From JBBUX01 sp037445775 (lineage in GTDB: Bacteria; Actinomycetota; Coriobacteriia; Anaerosomatales; PHET01), in assembly GCA_037445775.1 (NCBI GenBank), contig JBBIJX010000009.1, forward strand, positions 1 through 45,091: a DNA stretch of 45,091 bases, read 5' to 3'. The notes beneath the pieces are model-generated. The model worked only from the letters and a program-made list of their open reading frames with translations. It searched no databases and was not told the origin of the DNA. Numbering within the stretch: position 1 is the first letter of the stretch; every line of letters begins with the position of its first letter. Shown piece after piece: positions 15,665 to 23,135 of the stretch. A program made the position numbers and the translations under genes.

Positions 15665-17467
15665 ATGGCCGAACTCGTCGACTACGTTCGGGTCCTCGCG
15701 GAGGAGATCGGCCCGCGGCCCGCCACAACCGACGCCGAGCACCGGGCGTCCGAGTGGCTCGAGCGCACTTTCGCCTCGCGCGGTCTTCAGACGGACATCC
15801 AACCCTTCGACGCGCCCCGCACTTACGCGTGGGCGTACGTCATCTACAACGTGCTCACGCTCGCGTCCGCGTTCGCCTGCGGCTACAAGCCCTATCTCGC
15901 GTGGCCCGCGTTCGCGATCTCGGCGATCGTAGCGTTCTTCTTCTGGTTGGACCTCGACACTCGCATGGGGCTGACCCGTCTCATGCCGAAGGGCCCCAGC
16001 CAGAACGTCATCGCGCGCCACGTCCCGCGCGCCCGCCGGGGCGAGCGGCTCCGCAAGATCGTCATCGTCGCCCACTACGATTCCGCACGCGCCTCGCTCG
16101 CGTTCGCGCCGGGGCTCGTGAAGAACTTCGCTACCACGATGGGCCTCATGAAGGCGTGCACTCTGCTCACCCCCGCCTTCGTGCTCGCGGTGGCGCTCCC
16201 TTGGACGCAGGCGGCGCAACCGTGGCTGTGGTACGCCACGATGGCGGTGAGCGCATATCTGATCGTCCCTGTGGTCATCAACGTCCACCGTGAGATCGCA
16301 ATGCCGTACGTCGCCGGGGCGAACGACAACGCCTCGGGAGTCGCCGCGATGCTCGGTGTCATGGAGCGCCTCGTGCCCGAGCCGGACGCCACATCGCTAG
16401 CCAGCTCGTCATTTCCGGCGGTCCGGCGGGGCTCCGGCGAGGCGTTCGCCGCTGGAGTGGTGCCCGAAGGCGCCGAACTCAGCTACACACCAGCCTCGAC
16501 ACCGTCGTCGTACACGACGCTGCCAGAGGATTTCGAGTGGGCGGAGCCGGTGGCGCCGGGACTTCCTGCGAAGGACCAGGGCGTACTTGACTTCGACACG
16601 ATCGACTTCGGCGATATGGCCCCGAGCGCTCGGGCGCGCGGTGCCCACCCGGATGAGCACCGCGCAGCTGACGGCGCGAGTGGCACCGAGCCCACGACCC
16701 TGCCGCCCGGCGTCGCCGGGTCGGCGCCGACAGACCTCGAGGCGTCCGACGGCCCCCGGCGGGGTCTGTTCGGCAGGCGTTCCGAGAGGCGGAGCCGCAA
16801 GGAGCCGCCCGCCCCGGTCGAATGGCTCGGCGTCGAGGGCGACTTCGACGCTCGCAAGGCCGGCAAGGACATCGGCAGCTGGGACAACTTCTCCGACGAG
16901 GACGACGACGGCTTCGGCTGGAAGGGTGGATGGGCTGGCGACGATCCGATCGGTGATCCGGAGTTCGCGTCGAGCGAGGCGGCGCGTATCAGGCGCCGGG
17001 TCACCGAGTCGGTCGATCGCGAGCTGACCGAGAAGGAAGTCTGGTTCGTCGCGACTGGTGCCGAGGAGGTGGGCACCATCGGGATGCAGGCCTTCCTAAG
17101 GGAGTACGCTGACGATCTCCACGATGCGCTCATCATCAACATCGACGGTTGCGGAGCAGGCACTCTGTCCTGGGCGAGCGCCGAAGGCATGGCGCGCCGG
17201 TATCGCGCGAGCGCCCGGCTCGTCGGTCTCGCGCGCCGAGTGTCTCGCGAGACGGAGATCCTGATCAAACCGCGCATCTACAAGGGGTTGTCGACCGACG
17301 CCACGCCCGCGCTCGCTCGCGGCTTCAAGGCCGTCAGCATCATGGCGTTCGATCCGTTCGGCGTGCCCGTGAACTGGCACTGGAAGACCGACACCGCCGA
17401 CACCGTCGACGCCGCGCTCATCGAGACGACCGCCGAATTCGTTACCGCGATGGTGCGCGACGCCTGA
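15665..17467 (+). CDS. Membrane-embedded M28-family metallopeptidase with large acidic insert
   Basis: This is a 600-residue di-zinc aminopeptidase-like protein. The M28 ligands are all present: AHYDS (His137, Asp139), GANDNASG (Asp221), the EE pair 467-468, NIDG (Asp494) and NWHWK (His572). Two membrane segments lie before the first ligands (about 52-97) and two more between Asp139 and Asp221. A charged, low-complexity insert of roughly 200 residues separates Asp221 from the EE pair. The peptidase fold would be assembled around these insertions, probably at the cytoplasmic or exterior face of the membrane. ATG 15665 has GGAGG five bases upstream; an in-frame ATG at 15638 has none. The substrate is unknown. 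Confidence 0.8.
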   Translation: MAELVDYVRVLAEEIGPRPATTDAEHRASEWLERTFASRGLQTDIQPFDAPRTYAWAYVIYNVLTLASAFACGYKPYLAWPAFAISAIVAFFFWLDLDTRMGLTRLMPKGPSQNVIARHVPRARRGERLRKIVIVAHYDSARASLAFAPGLVKNFATTMGLMKACTLLTPAFVLAVALPWTQAAQPWLWYATMAVSAYLIVPVVINVHREIAMPYVAGANDNASGVAAMLGVMERLVPEPDATSLASSSFPAVRRGSGEAFAAGVVPEGAELSYTPASTPSSYTTLPEDFEWAEPVAPGLPAKDQGVLDFDTIDFGDMAPSARARGAHPDEHRAADGASGTEPTTLPPGVAGSAPTDLEASDGPRRGLFGRRSERRSRKEPPAPVEWLGVEGDFDARKAGKDIGSWDNFSDEDDDGFGWKGGWAGDDPIGDPEFASSEAARIRRRVTESVDRELTEKEVWFVATGAEEVGTIGMQAFLREYADDLHDALIINIDGCGAGTLSWASAEGMARRYRASARLVGLARRVSRETEILIKPRIYKGLSTDATPALARGFKAVSIMAFDPFGVPVNWHWKTDTADTVDAALIETTAEFVTAMVRDA

Positions 17468-17494
17468 GGTCCGTCTCGCCGATGTTCGGCGCGC

Positions 17495-18136
17495 TTAGAA
17501 CTCGATCGGGTGCTCGACCGTCGCGCGGCGTTTGATCGCGAGGCGGTCCGCGTAGAAACTCATCGCCGTGCCGCCCACCATGAGCACCGTCGAGGCCCAG
17601 AAGACCGGCAGCATGAACGGTGAGCGTTGCATTGCCGCGACGAGGATGCCGAACACGATGAAGCCCAGGTGCAGAAGCCCGCTGCCGAGTTTCGTGAGCC
17701 GGCCCTCTGTCAGGTAGCTCGGTCCGCGCACGCCGGCGGCCGTCATGACGACGACCGCCACCTGGATGAGCGCGGCGAGTGCGAGGTAGAAGGTGACCCC
17801 GGTCGCGAGCGACCCGGTGACGACACCGGCGCCGATTCCCGCAGCGAGCATCGCGACCGAGACAGCGAGCAGGGCGCGCCGTGAGAAGAGGCGCTTGGGC
17901 ACGCAAAGTCCCATCGCGACCACGAGCAGCATAAGCTGGGGAGCCGCGAGGGCGTTCATCACTTCCACGTAGCCGACGTACGAGGTCTGCTCCCAGCCGG
18001 GTATGGTCCGCTGCGCCCACCACACGTAGATGGTGCCGATGAAGCTCTGCAGGCCCAGCAGTCCGAGCAACGCGACGGTCGCGACGGTCAGCCCGAAGTC
18101 CCAAGCGTACTGCTTGACGTCGTCGACGCCGGTCAC
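17495..18136 (-). CDS. Six-helix membrane protein, cytochrome c assembly partner (CcmF-C-like)
   Basis: This 213-residue protein has about six membrane helices. The segment EGRLTKLGSGLLHLGFIVFGIL resembles the CcmF region that begins R..GM.LAHLG, in which the His contacts heme. With the neighbour encoding a CcsA/CcmF-N-like core, the pair looks like a split heme-handling protein for c-type cytochrome assembly. GTG at 18136 overlaps the upstream stop (GTGA) and is preceded by GGAGGTG, so translation is coupled. The frame continues upstream inside the neighbour but that part is a shadow. The assignment rests on topology and context. Confidence 0.6.
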   Translation of the reverse strand: MTGVDDVKQYAWDFGLTVATVALLGLLGLQSFIGTIYVWWAQRTIPGWEQTSYVGYVEVMNALAAPQLMLLVVAMGLCVPKRLFSRRALLAVSVAMLAAGIGAGVVTGSLATGVTFYLALAALIQVAVVVMTAAGVRGPSYLTEGRLTKLGSGLLHLGFIVFGILVAAMQRSPFMLPVFWASTVLMVGGTAMSFYADRLAIKRRATVEHPIEF

Positions 18137-19167
18137 AGCCCAGCACCTCCGCCCATGAGAGCCGCGAACACCATCGCGATCGTGCCGTCGCCGGGCGCGA
18201 GCACGTAACTGTGCGCGCCCGGCACGATGTACGTGGTCACGTACGTAAGCACGAGGGTGGCGAAGGACAGCACCGAGAGCCCCGCGACCGTCTTCCACAT
18301 CCCAGCGCGGCGAAGATACAGCCTCGCGTGGAGGAGGGCCGTGTAGAGCACCCACATCATGATCGACATGTTGACTTTGCCGCTCCACCACCACGACTCT
18401 CCGCTCCACGCGAGTATCGCCCACGGGAAGCCGAGAAGCATACCGAACGTGAGTGGCAGGTAGCCGAAGCGAGCCCAGCGGTACACCGTCGTCTCGAACG
18501 CCGAGTGGCGCCGCTCGATCATCAGCAGGGTCGCGAGGAACGACAGCGCGAATGCGCCGTAGCTCAGGAAGAGCAGCGGAGGATGCACCCACATGTACCA
18601 GGTGTTGTAGTAATAGCGCATGGAGCCGTACATGCCCTGGAATGCTTGCATGGCGGCTTCAGGACCCATCGTACTCGCCTGGAGGTAGCCGAAGTACTGG
18701 CCGAAGAAGCCGGGCAACGGTTCGGTGAAGGGCTTTCCGAGGAGCGCCGCACCTGCGGCGAGCACCGCGGTGACGATCATGGCCCCAGGCAACAACTCCT
18801 CACGGTGACGCCGCATCACCGCTCCGAGTAAGGCTACGGCCAGCGCCCACACGAAGAGCTTCTCGGACTCGACCCACAACGGTACTGCGACACGTCCGAC
18901 CACCTCACCCGTGGAGGGGTCGGTGACGACGGAGAGGCCCCACAGGCGGTAGTGGAACCAGGCGAGCGCGCACTCGCCCGCAATGAGCAACACGGCCATC
19001 GCCTTGAGCGCCATGCCGCGCCAGGTGCGAGCGGCGGGCACGAGCGCGAGGACGCCCAGGAGCACTGACGCGGCTAGCAGCACCCACTCGTACGGGGCGC
19101 CGATGACAGCGAGCGTTTCGCGCAGTGACTGGAGCGCCTCGAATGTCTGTACCGGAGTAGTGCCCAT
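18133..19167 (-). CDS. CcsA/CcmF-like cytochrome c assembly membrane protein
   Basis: This 344-residue protein has about eight membrane helices. WYMWVHPPLLFLSYGAFALSF is the characteristic HPP..Y heme-ligand helix of CcsA/CcmF. Next comes a tryptophan-rich loop (ILAWSGESWWWSGK) in the place of the WWD motif, and then IMMWVLYTALLHARLYL as in CcsA. The WWD signature is degenerate: the Asp-Pro of the usual WxWDPxE is not seen. It would move or attach heme on the outer face of the membrane. TACACT ends eight bases before the ATG and no ribosome site is visible, so the transcript may be leaderless. It is translationally coupled to the next gene. Confidence 0.72.
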   Translation of the reverse strand: MGTTPVQTFEALQSLRETLAVIGAPYEWVLLAASVLLGVLALVPAARTWRGMALKAMAVLLIAGECALAWFHYRLWGLSVVTDPSTGEVVGRVAVPLWVESEKLFVWALAVALLGAVMRRHREELLPGAMIVTAVLAAGAALLGKPFTEPLPGFFGQYFGYLQASTMGPEAAMQAFQGMYGSMRYYYNTWYMWVHPPLLFLSYGAFALSFLATLLMIERRHSAFETTVYRWARFGYLPLTFGMLLGFPWAILAWSGESWWWSGKVNMSIMMWVLYTALLHARLYLRRAGMWKTVAGLSVLSFATLVLTYVTTYIVPGAHSYVLAPGDGTIAMVFAALMGGGAGL

Positions 19168-19276
19168 TGGTGCCAGTGTAGCGGATGCCGGTGACCACAG
19201 GGGGGATGCGGCATCGTACGCTAAACTCACATATGCCGGCCGCGCTTCGGCCGCCTTAGAAGGGAGAGCGCCGAAG

Positions 19277-20530
19277 GTGTGGTGGAACCGTCTCAGAACT
19301 CGTATCGCTCGCGCACTTGTAGTCTCGTGGCGCGAACAGCCCACGCGCCACGATATCGAGGCGCTGCAGGCGAACGTGCGCCGCGTCGGACTCGTCATCC
19401 GGGTGCGCTGGATCCTTGTGGTCGTTCTTGCGACGTACTCGGTACTCGCGGGATCCGCATACCTGACCCGGATGAGCTTCGCCGAACTGGCGCGCTTGAT
19501 GGCGATACCCGCGTTCGCGCTGCTCGTCGTCGTGGCCTACAACGCGTACTACGCGGCGAACTACCGCAGGCTCGGCAACATCGCCGTGTGGAACAGCGTG
19601 CAGCTCGCGCTCGACGCGGTCATCGTGACGGTGCTCGTGTACTTCAGCGGTGGCGTGAACTCGTGGTTCTGGTCGATCTATGCGCTCTTCATCCTCGAAG
19701 CCGCCTTCATCCTCCCGCGCTCGAGAACGACGTGGCTGCACGCGCTCTCCAGTTGCGTACTGCTCGGTCTAGTCTTCGCCTCCGAGTACTTCGGACTCCT
19801 CCCGCACGTGGCCATCCCCTTCGCGGCAGAGGCGCTTCATCGTGACCCCGTGTTCGTGTCCGTGCGCTACATGTGGCAGGTCGCTGTGCTGATGGGTACC
19901 GCGTGGATCGCGATGAACGTGGTGGGCGAGTTCCGTCGCGAGATCGCGGCGAGCAGGACGCAGAGCCTCGTGGACACGGCGACGGGGCTCTACACCCGCT
20001 CGTTCTTCCTGCGGACATTGGATTGCGAGGTCAGGCGAGGCCTGCGCGACGGTCGCGAGCTCTACGTCATACTCGTCGACATCGACCGGTTCGGCGAGTT
20101 CAACAGCCGCTTCGGCATCGATCGCGGCGATCGCATGCTGCAGACGCTGGCCGCGGTACTTGCGAGCGCCGTCGTGCCGGCGGGCGAGATCACGGGGTCG
20201 ACGAACCTCGCCGCGCGTCTCGGAGGCGAGGAGTTCGCGATCCTGCTTTCCGAAGACGAACACTACGGTGACGCGCCGTCCTATGAGGCCGCCCGACGGC
20301 TCGCCGAGCGAATACGCGCCGCCGCCTCCGAGGCGAGGACCGATGGCGCTGGCGTCACCGTCTCGCTGGGCGTGGCGTCCCTGCCCGATGATGGCCGCAC
20401 GGCGGAGGCGTTGCTCGGTGCGGCGGACATGGCGCTCGTCCGCGCGTTCGCCGAGGGCGGCAATCGGGTTGTGCTCGCACGTGACTGCGAGCCGCCAGGA
20501 CTGGACGAGCCCGGCGCCACGGTGGGGTGA
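19277..20530 (+). CDS. Membrane diguanylate cyclase (GGDEF)
   Basis: This 417-residue enzyme would make cyclic di-GMP from two GTP. The first 200 residues hold about six membrane helices, a MASE-like sensor without a recognised ligand. A linker (SRTQSLVDTATGLYTRSFFL) leads to the GGDEF domain. The active-site loop is ARLGGEEFAILL, an active-type GGEEF, and no RxxD inhibitory site precedes it at the usual spacing. The domain ends TVSLGVASLP...ADMALVRAFAEGGNRV. GTG at 19277 has AGGGAGA about nine bases upstream; a small GC hairpin lies in the leader at about 19239-19253. The DUF1461 gene follows four bases later. Confidence 0.88.
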   Translation: MWWNRLRTRIARALVVSWREQPTRHDIEALQANVRRVGLVIRVRWILVVVLATYSVLAGSAYLTRMSFAELARLMAIPAFALLVVVAYNAYYAANYRRLGNIAVWNSVQLALDAVIVTVLVYFSGGVNSWFWSIYALFILEAAFILPRSRTTWLHALSSCVLLGLVFASEYFGLLPHVAIPFAAEALHRDPVFVSVRYMWQVAVLMGTAWIAMNVVGEFRREIAASRTQSLVDTATGLYTRSFFLRTLDCEVRRGLRDGRELYVILVDIDRFGEFNSRFGIDRGDRMLQTLAAVLASAVVPAGEITGSTNLAARLGGEEFAILLSEDEHYGDAPSYEAARRLAERIRAAASEARTDGAGVTVSLGVASLPDDGRTAEALLGAADMALVRAFAEGGNRVVLARDCEPPGLDEPGATVG

Positions 20531-20534
20531 GACA

Positions 20535-21224
20535 ATGCGCCGCACCACGCGCGCGCTGATCGCACTCGCACTCGTCGCGTTCGCGATCGGCATGTCGCTC
20601 CTGCCCCTCCAGACGCCTCTTGTGACCCGTGCTCTCGTGACCCGTGTCGGGGACGCCCAGACGGCTGGCCTTTCCATCGAGCGCGTCATCGTGACAGCGG
20701 AGTCCGTGCGCCGGTTCGTGGTCTCCGGAAGCGGGTCGCTGCCGGAGACCGTCGACGGGCGGCCTGGGTTCGATGCGGCGGCCGTCGCACACCTTATCGA
20801 CGTGCGCCGGGTACTCGGTGGAGCGCGGGTCACCGTTGCGGCCTTGGGCGTCTTCCTGGCGCTCGTGATCGGTGCGGGCGTCAGGAGACGACGGTTCGAT
20901 GACCTCGAGCACGCCCTCCGGCTCGCAGCGGTGCTGACAGCGTCTCTCCCGGCGATGGGGCTCTTGGTCGCTCTGCTCGACTTCGACCGCTTCTTCGCGG
21001 GATTCCACGCCCTGTTCTTCGCCGCCGGCACGTGGGTCTTTCCCGCCGACTCGCTGCTGATCCTCACGTTCCCCGAGACGTTCTGGGTCGTCTGCGGTGT
21101 CGCGTGGGCGCTGTTGGTGGGCGTGTTCGCGGCAGGCTACTCCGTTGCAGGAGCCGTGCTCCGCCGTCGACTCGACGGCGGTTCGGGGAAGCGCGCTCCA
21201 GATCCTGTAGGCGAGGATGCGTGA
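20535..21224 (+). CDS. DUF1461 / TIGR01906 integral membrane protein
   Basis: This 229-residue membrane protein has a first helix at residues 8-25, an exterior loop rich in Val/Thr/Arg, and three more helices. The family signature is FHALFFAAGTWVFPADSLLILTFPETFW. The function of DUF1461 is not well established; one related protein is implicated in lipoprotein modification in Gram-positives, which I would not transfer here. The ATG at 20535 follows the diguanylate cyclase stop by four bases, so the two are cotranscribed. The frame upstream of it is a shadow of the cyclase gene. Confidence 0.8.
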   Translation: MRRTTRALIALALVAFAIGMSLLPLQTPLVTRALVTRVGDAQTAGLSIERVIVTAESVRRFVVSGSGSLPETVDGRPGFDAAAVAHLIDVRRVLGGARVTVAALGVFLALVIGAGVRRRRFDDLEHALRLAAVLTASLPAMGLLVALLDFDRFFAGFHALFFAAGTWVFPADSLLILTFPETFWVVCGVAWALLVGVFAAGYSVAGAVLRRRLDGGSGKRAPDPVGEDA

Positions 21225-21348
21225 CAAACACGCTCGCGGGTGCAAGACTTCCGTAAGCGGGCCCTCGCGCCCGATGCCGGGGGAACGACCGCAGAGGCAC
21301 TCACATCCGTGAGAGACCAAAGGTCGTGTCACGAGGAGGTGACTGCGT

Positions 21349-21495
21349 ATGGCAGCCAAGGAAGGCTACTGCGTCAAGTGCAAGTCCAAGAAGGAGATGA
21401 AGGACGCTCAGGCGATCACGATGAAGAATGGACGTCCTGCGACTCAGGGCGTGTGTCCGGACTGCGGCACCAAGATGTTCAAGATCGGCAAGTAG
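21349..21495 (+). CDS. 48-residue DUF5679-type zinc-ribbon protein
   Basis: This is a very small protein that automatic callers often miss. The ATG has GAGGAGGTG nine bases upstream. The sequence has two Cys pairs, YCVKCKSKKEM and CPDCGTKMF, around a conserved MKNGRPATQG, matching the DUF5679 family, which resembles zinc ribbons of topoisomerase I C-termini. It likely binds one zinc and contacts nucleic acid; the role is unknown. A strong terminator starts 27 bases after its stop, so it is an independent, probably well expressed gene. Confidence 0.85.
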   Translation: MAAKEGYCVKCKSKKEMKDAQAITMKNGRPATQGVCPDCGTKMFKIGK

Positions 21496-21521
21496 CCGCA
21501 CCTTCTTGTTCAGATGATGAT

Positions 21522-21560
21522 GACGCCGCCGGGCCCTTTCGGGTCGGCGGCGTCTTCGTT
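21522..21560 (+). terminator. Rho-independent terminator after the DUF5679 gene
   Basis: GACGCCGCCG (21522-21531) pairs perfectly with CGGCGGCGTC (21545-21554), extended by CCC/GGG around a TTTC loop and followed by TTCGTT. Confidence 0.85.
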
Positions 21561-21653
21561 CGCCAGCGTTCACGTTCCGGCATCTGTTGACACTCGTTCT
21601 GCGGCAGGCGTAGCGTGCTCGGAGCGTGCACCCGTGGGAGGGACAGGGCGTAG

Positions 21654-22295
21654 ATGAACGTGATCGTCGTGGGAAGCGGGCGGGTGGGTTCCCAGCTTGC
21701 GACGCTTCTGTCGGTCGAGGGGCACAACGTCACCGTGATCGACAAGGAGCCGGACTCGTTCCGGCGCTTGGGATCTACATTCAACGGCGTCACGATACGC
21801 GGGCTCGGATTCGACGAGGACGTGCTCGAAGAGGCGGGCGTACGCGAATGCGACGTGTTCGCCGCAGTCACCAACCTCGACAACACGAACCTCATGGCCG
21901 CTGAGGTCGCGCGCAAGATCTTCCACGTCCCGCACGTCGTGGCACGGCTCTATAACCCGCAGCGCGCGCGCACGTACGAGCAGCTCGACCTCGACTACGT
22001 GTGCGGCACCACGCTGGTCGCCGAGTCGTTGCTCGACAAGATCAAGTCCGGCCACGGCCACCATGTCGACTCCTTCGGAGACGTGGAGATCGTCGTCTTC
22101 AAGGTGCGCGCTGACGTGGCTGGCCATCAGGTCAAGGAGGTCTTCGTCGAGGGCCAGGTCCTGCCGGCGATCATCGCCCGCGAGGGCCGGACGTTCATCC
22201 CGTCGATGGACACACGGTTCCAGAAGGGCGACGTTCTGCGGGTCGCCGTCAAGAACGAAGCACTGCACAGGCTCAACCGGTTCATGGAGGATTAG
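21654..22295 (+). CDS. TrkA/KtrA-type potassium channel regulatory subunit (first copy)
   Basis: This 213-residue cytoplasmic RCK subunit gates the TrkH pore encoded downstream. It starts with the NAD(H)-binding Rossmann motif VVGSGRVGSQLA, with the acidic end of strand 2 at VIDKEP. The VTNLDNTNLMAAEVARK helix and the TrkA-C domain follow from about residue 140 (FKVRADVAGHQVKEVFVEGQVLPAIIAREG). It is the first gene of a five-gene run and ends two bases before the second TrkA. Two separate RCK genes in tandem suggest a hetero-ring. Confidence 0.9.
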   Translation: MNVIVVGSGRVGSQLATLLSVEGHNVTVIDKEPDSFRRLGSTFNGVTIRGLGFDEDVLEEAGVRECDVFAAVTNLDNTNLMAAEVARKIFHVPHVVARLYNPQRARTYEQLDLDYVCGTTLVAESLLDKIKSGHGHHVDSFGDVEIVVFKVRADVAGHQVKEVFVEGQVLPAIIAREGRTFIPSMDTRFQKGDVLRVAVKNEALHRLNRFMED

Positions 22296-22297
22296 CG

Positions 22298-22966
22298 GTG
22301 TACATCGTCATCAACGGTGGCGGTAAGGTGGCTTCCTACCTGGCCCGCACGCTGAGCGAGTCCGGTCACGATGTCGCCATCATCGAGAAGCGCGCCGACG
22401 TCGTCGACAAGCTCGTAGTGGAGCTCCCTCGGCGTATCCTCCTGATCCAAGGCGACGGCTGTGACGCGCAGTTCCAAGACGATGCGGGCATCACGCGCGC
22501 TGACGTCTTCGCATCTGTCACCGGGGACGACGACGACAACCTCGTCGCCTGCCAGCTAGCCAAGGTAGCTTTCGCCGTGCCGCGCGCCGTCGCGCGCGTC
22601 AACAACCCGAAGAACGAGCACATCTTCAACGCGCTTGGGATCGAGGCGATCTCGTCGACGACGATCATCGGCCGCCTCATCGAGGAGGAGGCCACCGTCG
22701 GCGACATCCGCACGCTCACGACGCTGCGCAAGGGGAACATGGCGATCGTCGAGATCGAGCTGCCCAAGGACCGCTGCACGGTCTGCAACCGGCCGATCGC
22801 CGACCTCACTCTGCCGAAGAACTGCGTGCTGATCGCGGTCATCCGCGAGGATGAGACGACGGAAACGGTACGCGGCGACACGCTGCTCGGCCCGGGAGAC
22901 ACCGTCATCGCGTTCACCGACATCGACGCTGAGCTGGCGCTCAAGAGGACGCTGACCGGGGAATAG
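22298..22966 (+). CDS. TrkA/KtrA-type potassium channel regulatory subunit (second copy)
   Basis: This 222-residue RCK subunit has the Rossmann motif INGGGKVASYLA, an acidic strand-2 end (IIEKR) and a TrkA-C domain from about residue 150. The C-terminal domain contains an unusual cysteine trio, Cys160, Cys163 and Cys176, in the segment DRCTVCNRPIADLTLPKNC. The equivalent region of most TrkA proteins has no Cys. It could bind a metal or respond to redox state, which is inference. The GTG start lies two bases after the first TrkA stop. The next small gene begins four bases after its own stop. Confidence 0.9.
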   Translation: MYIVINGGGKVASYLARTLSESGHDVAIIEKRADVVDKLVVELPRRILLIQGDGCDAQFQDDAGITRADVFASVTGDDDDNLVACQLAKVAFAVPRAVARVNNPKNEHIFNALGIEAISSTTIIGRLIEEEATVGDIRTLTTLRKGNMAIVEIELPKDRCTVCNRPIADLTLPKNCVLIAVIREDETTETVRGDTLLGPGDTVIAFTDIDAELALKRTLTGE

Positions 22967-22970
22967 GACG

Positions 22971-23135
22971 ATGGCTTCCAGCCCAGCGCGGCTTCGGTCG
23001 TCCTCGCCAATCACGCGGCTCCGTGCGCACTGGCGGCGCTACGCCGCCGGCATGGCCACCGAGACGGCGTTCATACTGGCGCTCGCCCTGTTCGGCCTTG
23101 CGATCGCCGTTGCCGCCCGGGCGGTGTGGCCGTGA
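22971..23135 (+). CDS. 54-residue single-pass membrane protein inside the trk operon
   Basis: This small gene fits exactly between trkA2 and trkH: its ATG is four bases after the trkA2 stop and its TGA overlaps the GTG of trkH (GTGA). The product has a basic N-terminus (RLRAHWRRYA) and one membrane helix (about residues 30-50, FILALALFGLAIAVAARAV). Coupling and size recall KdpF, a small stabilising subunit of another potassium pump, but there is no sequence match I can claim. It may be an accessory subunit of TrkH or help translational coupling. It is too short for most gene callers. Confidence 0.6.
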   Translation: MASSPARLRSSSPITRLRAHWRRYAAGMATETAFILALALFGLAIAVAARAVWP

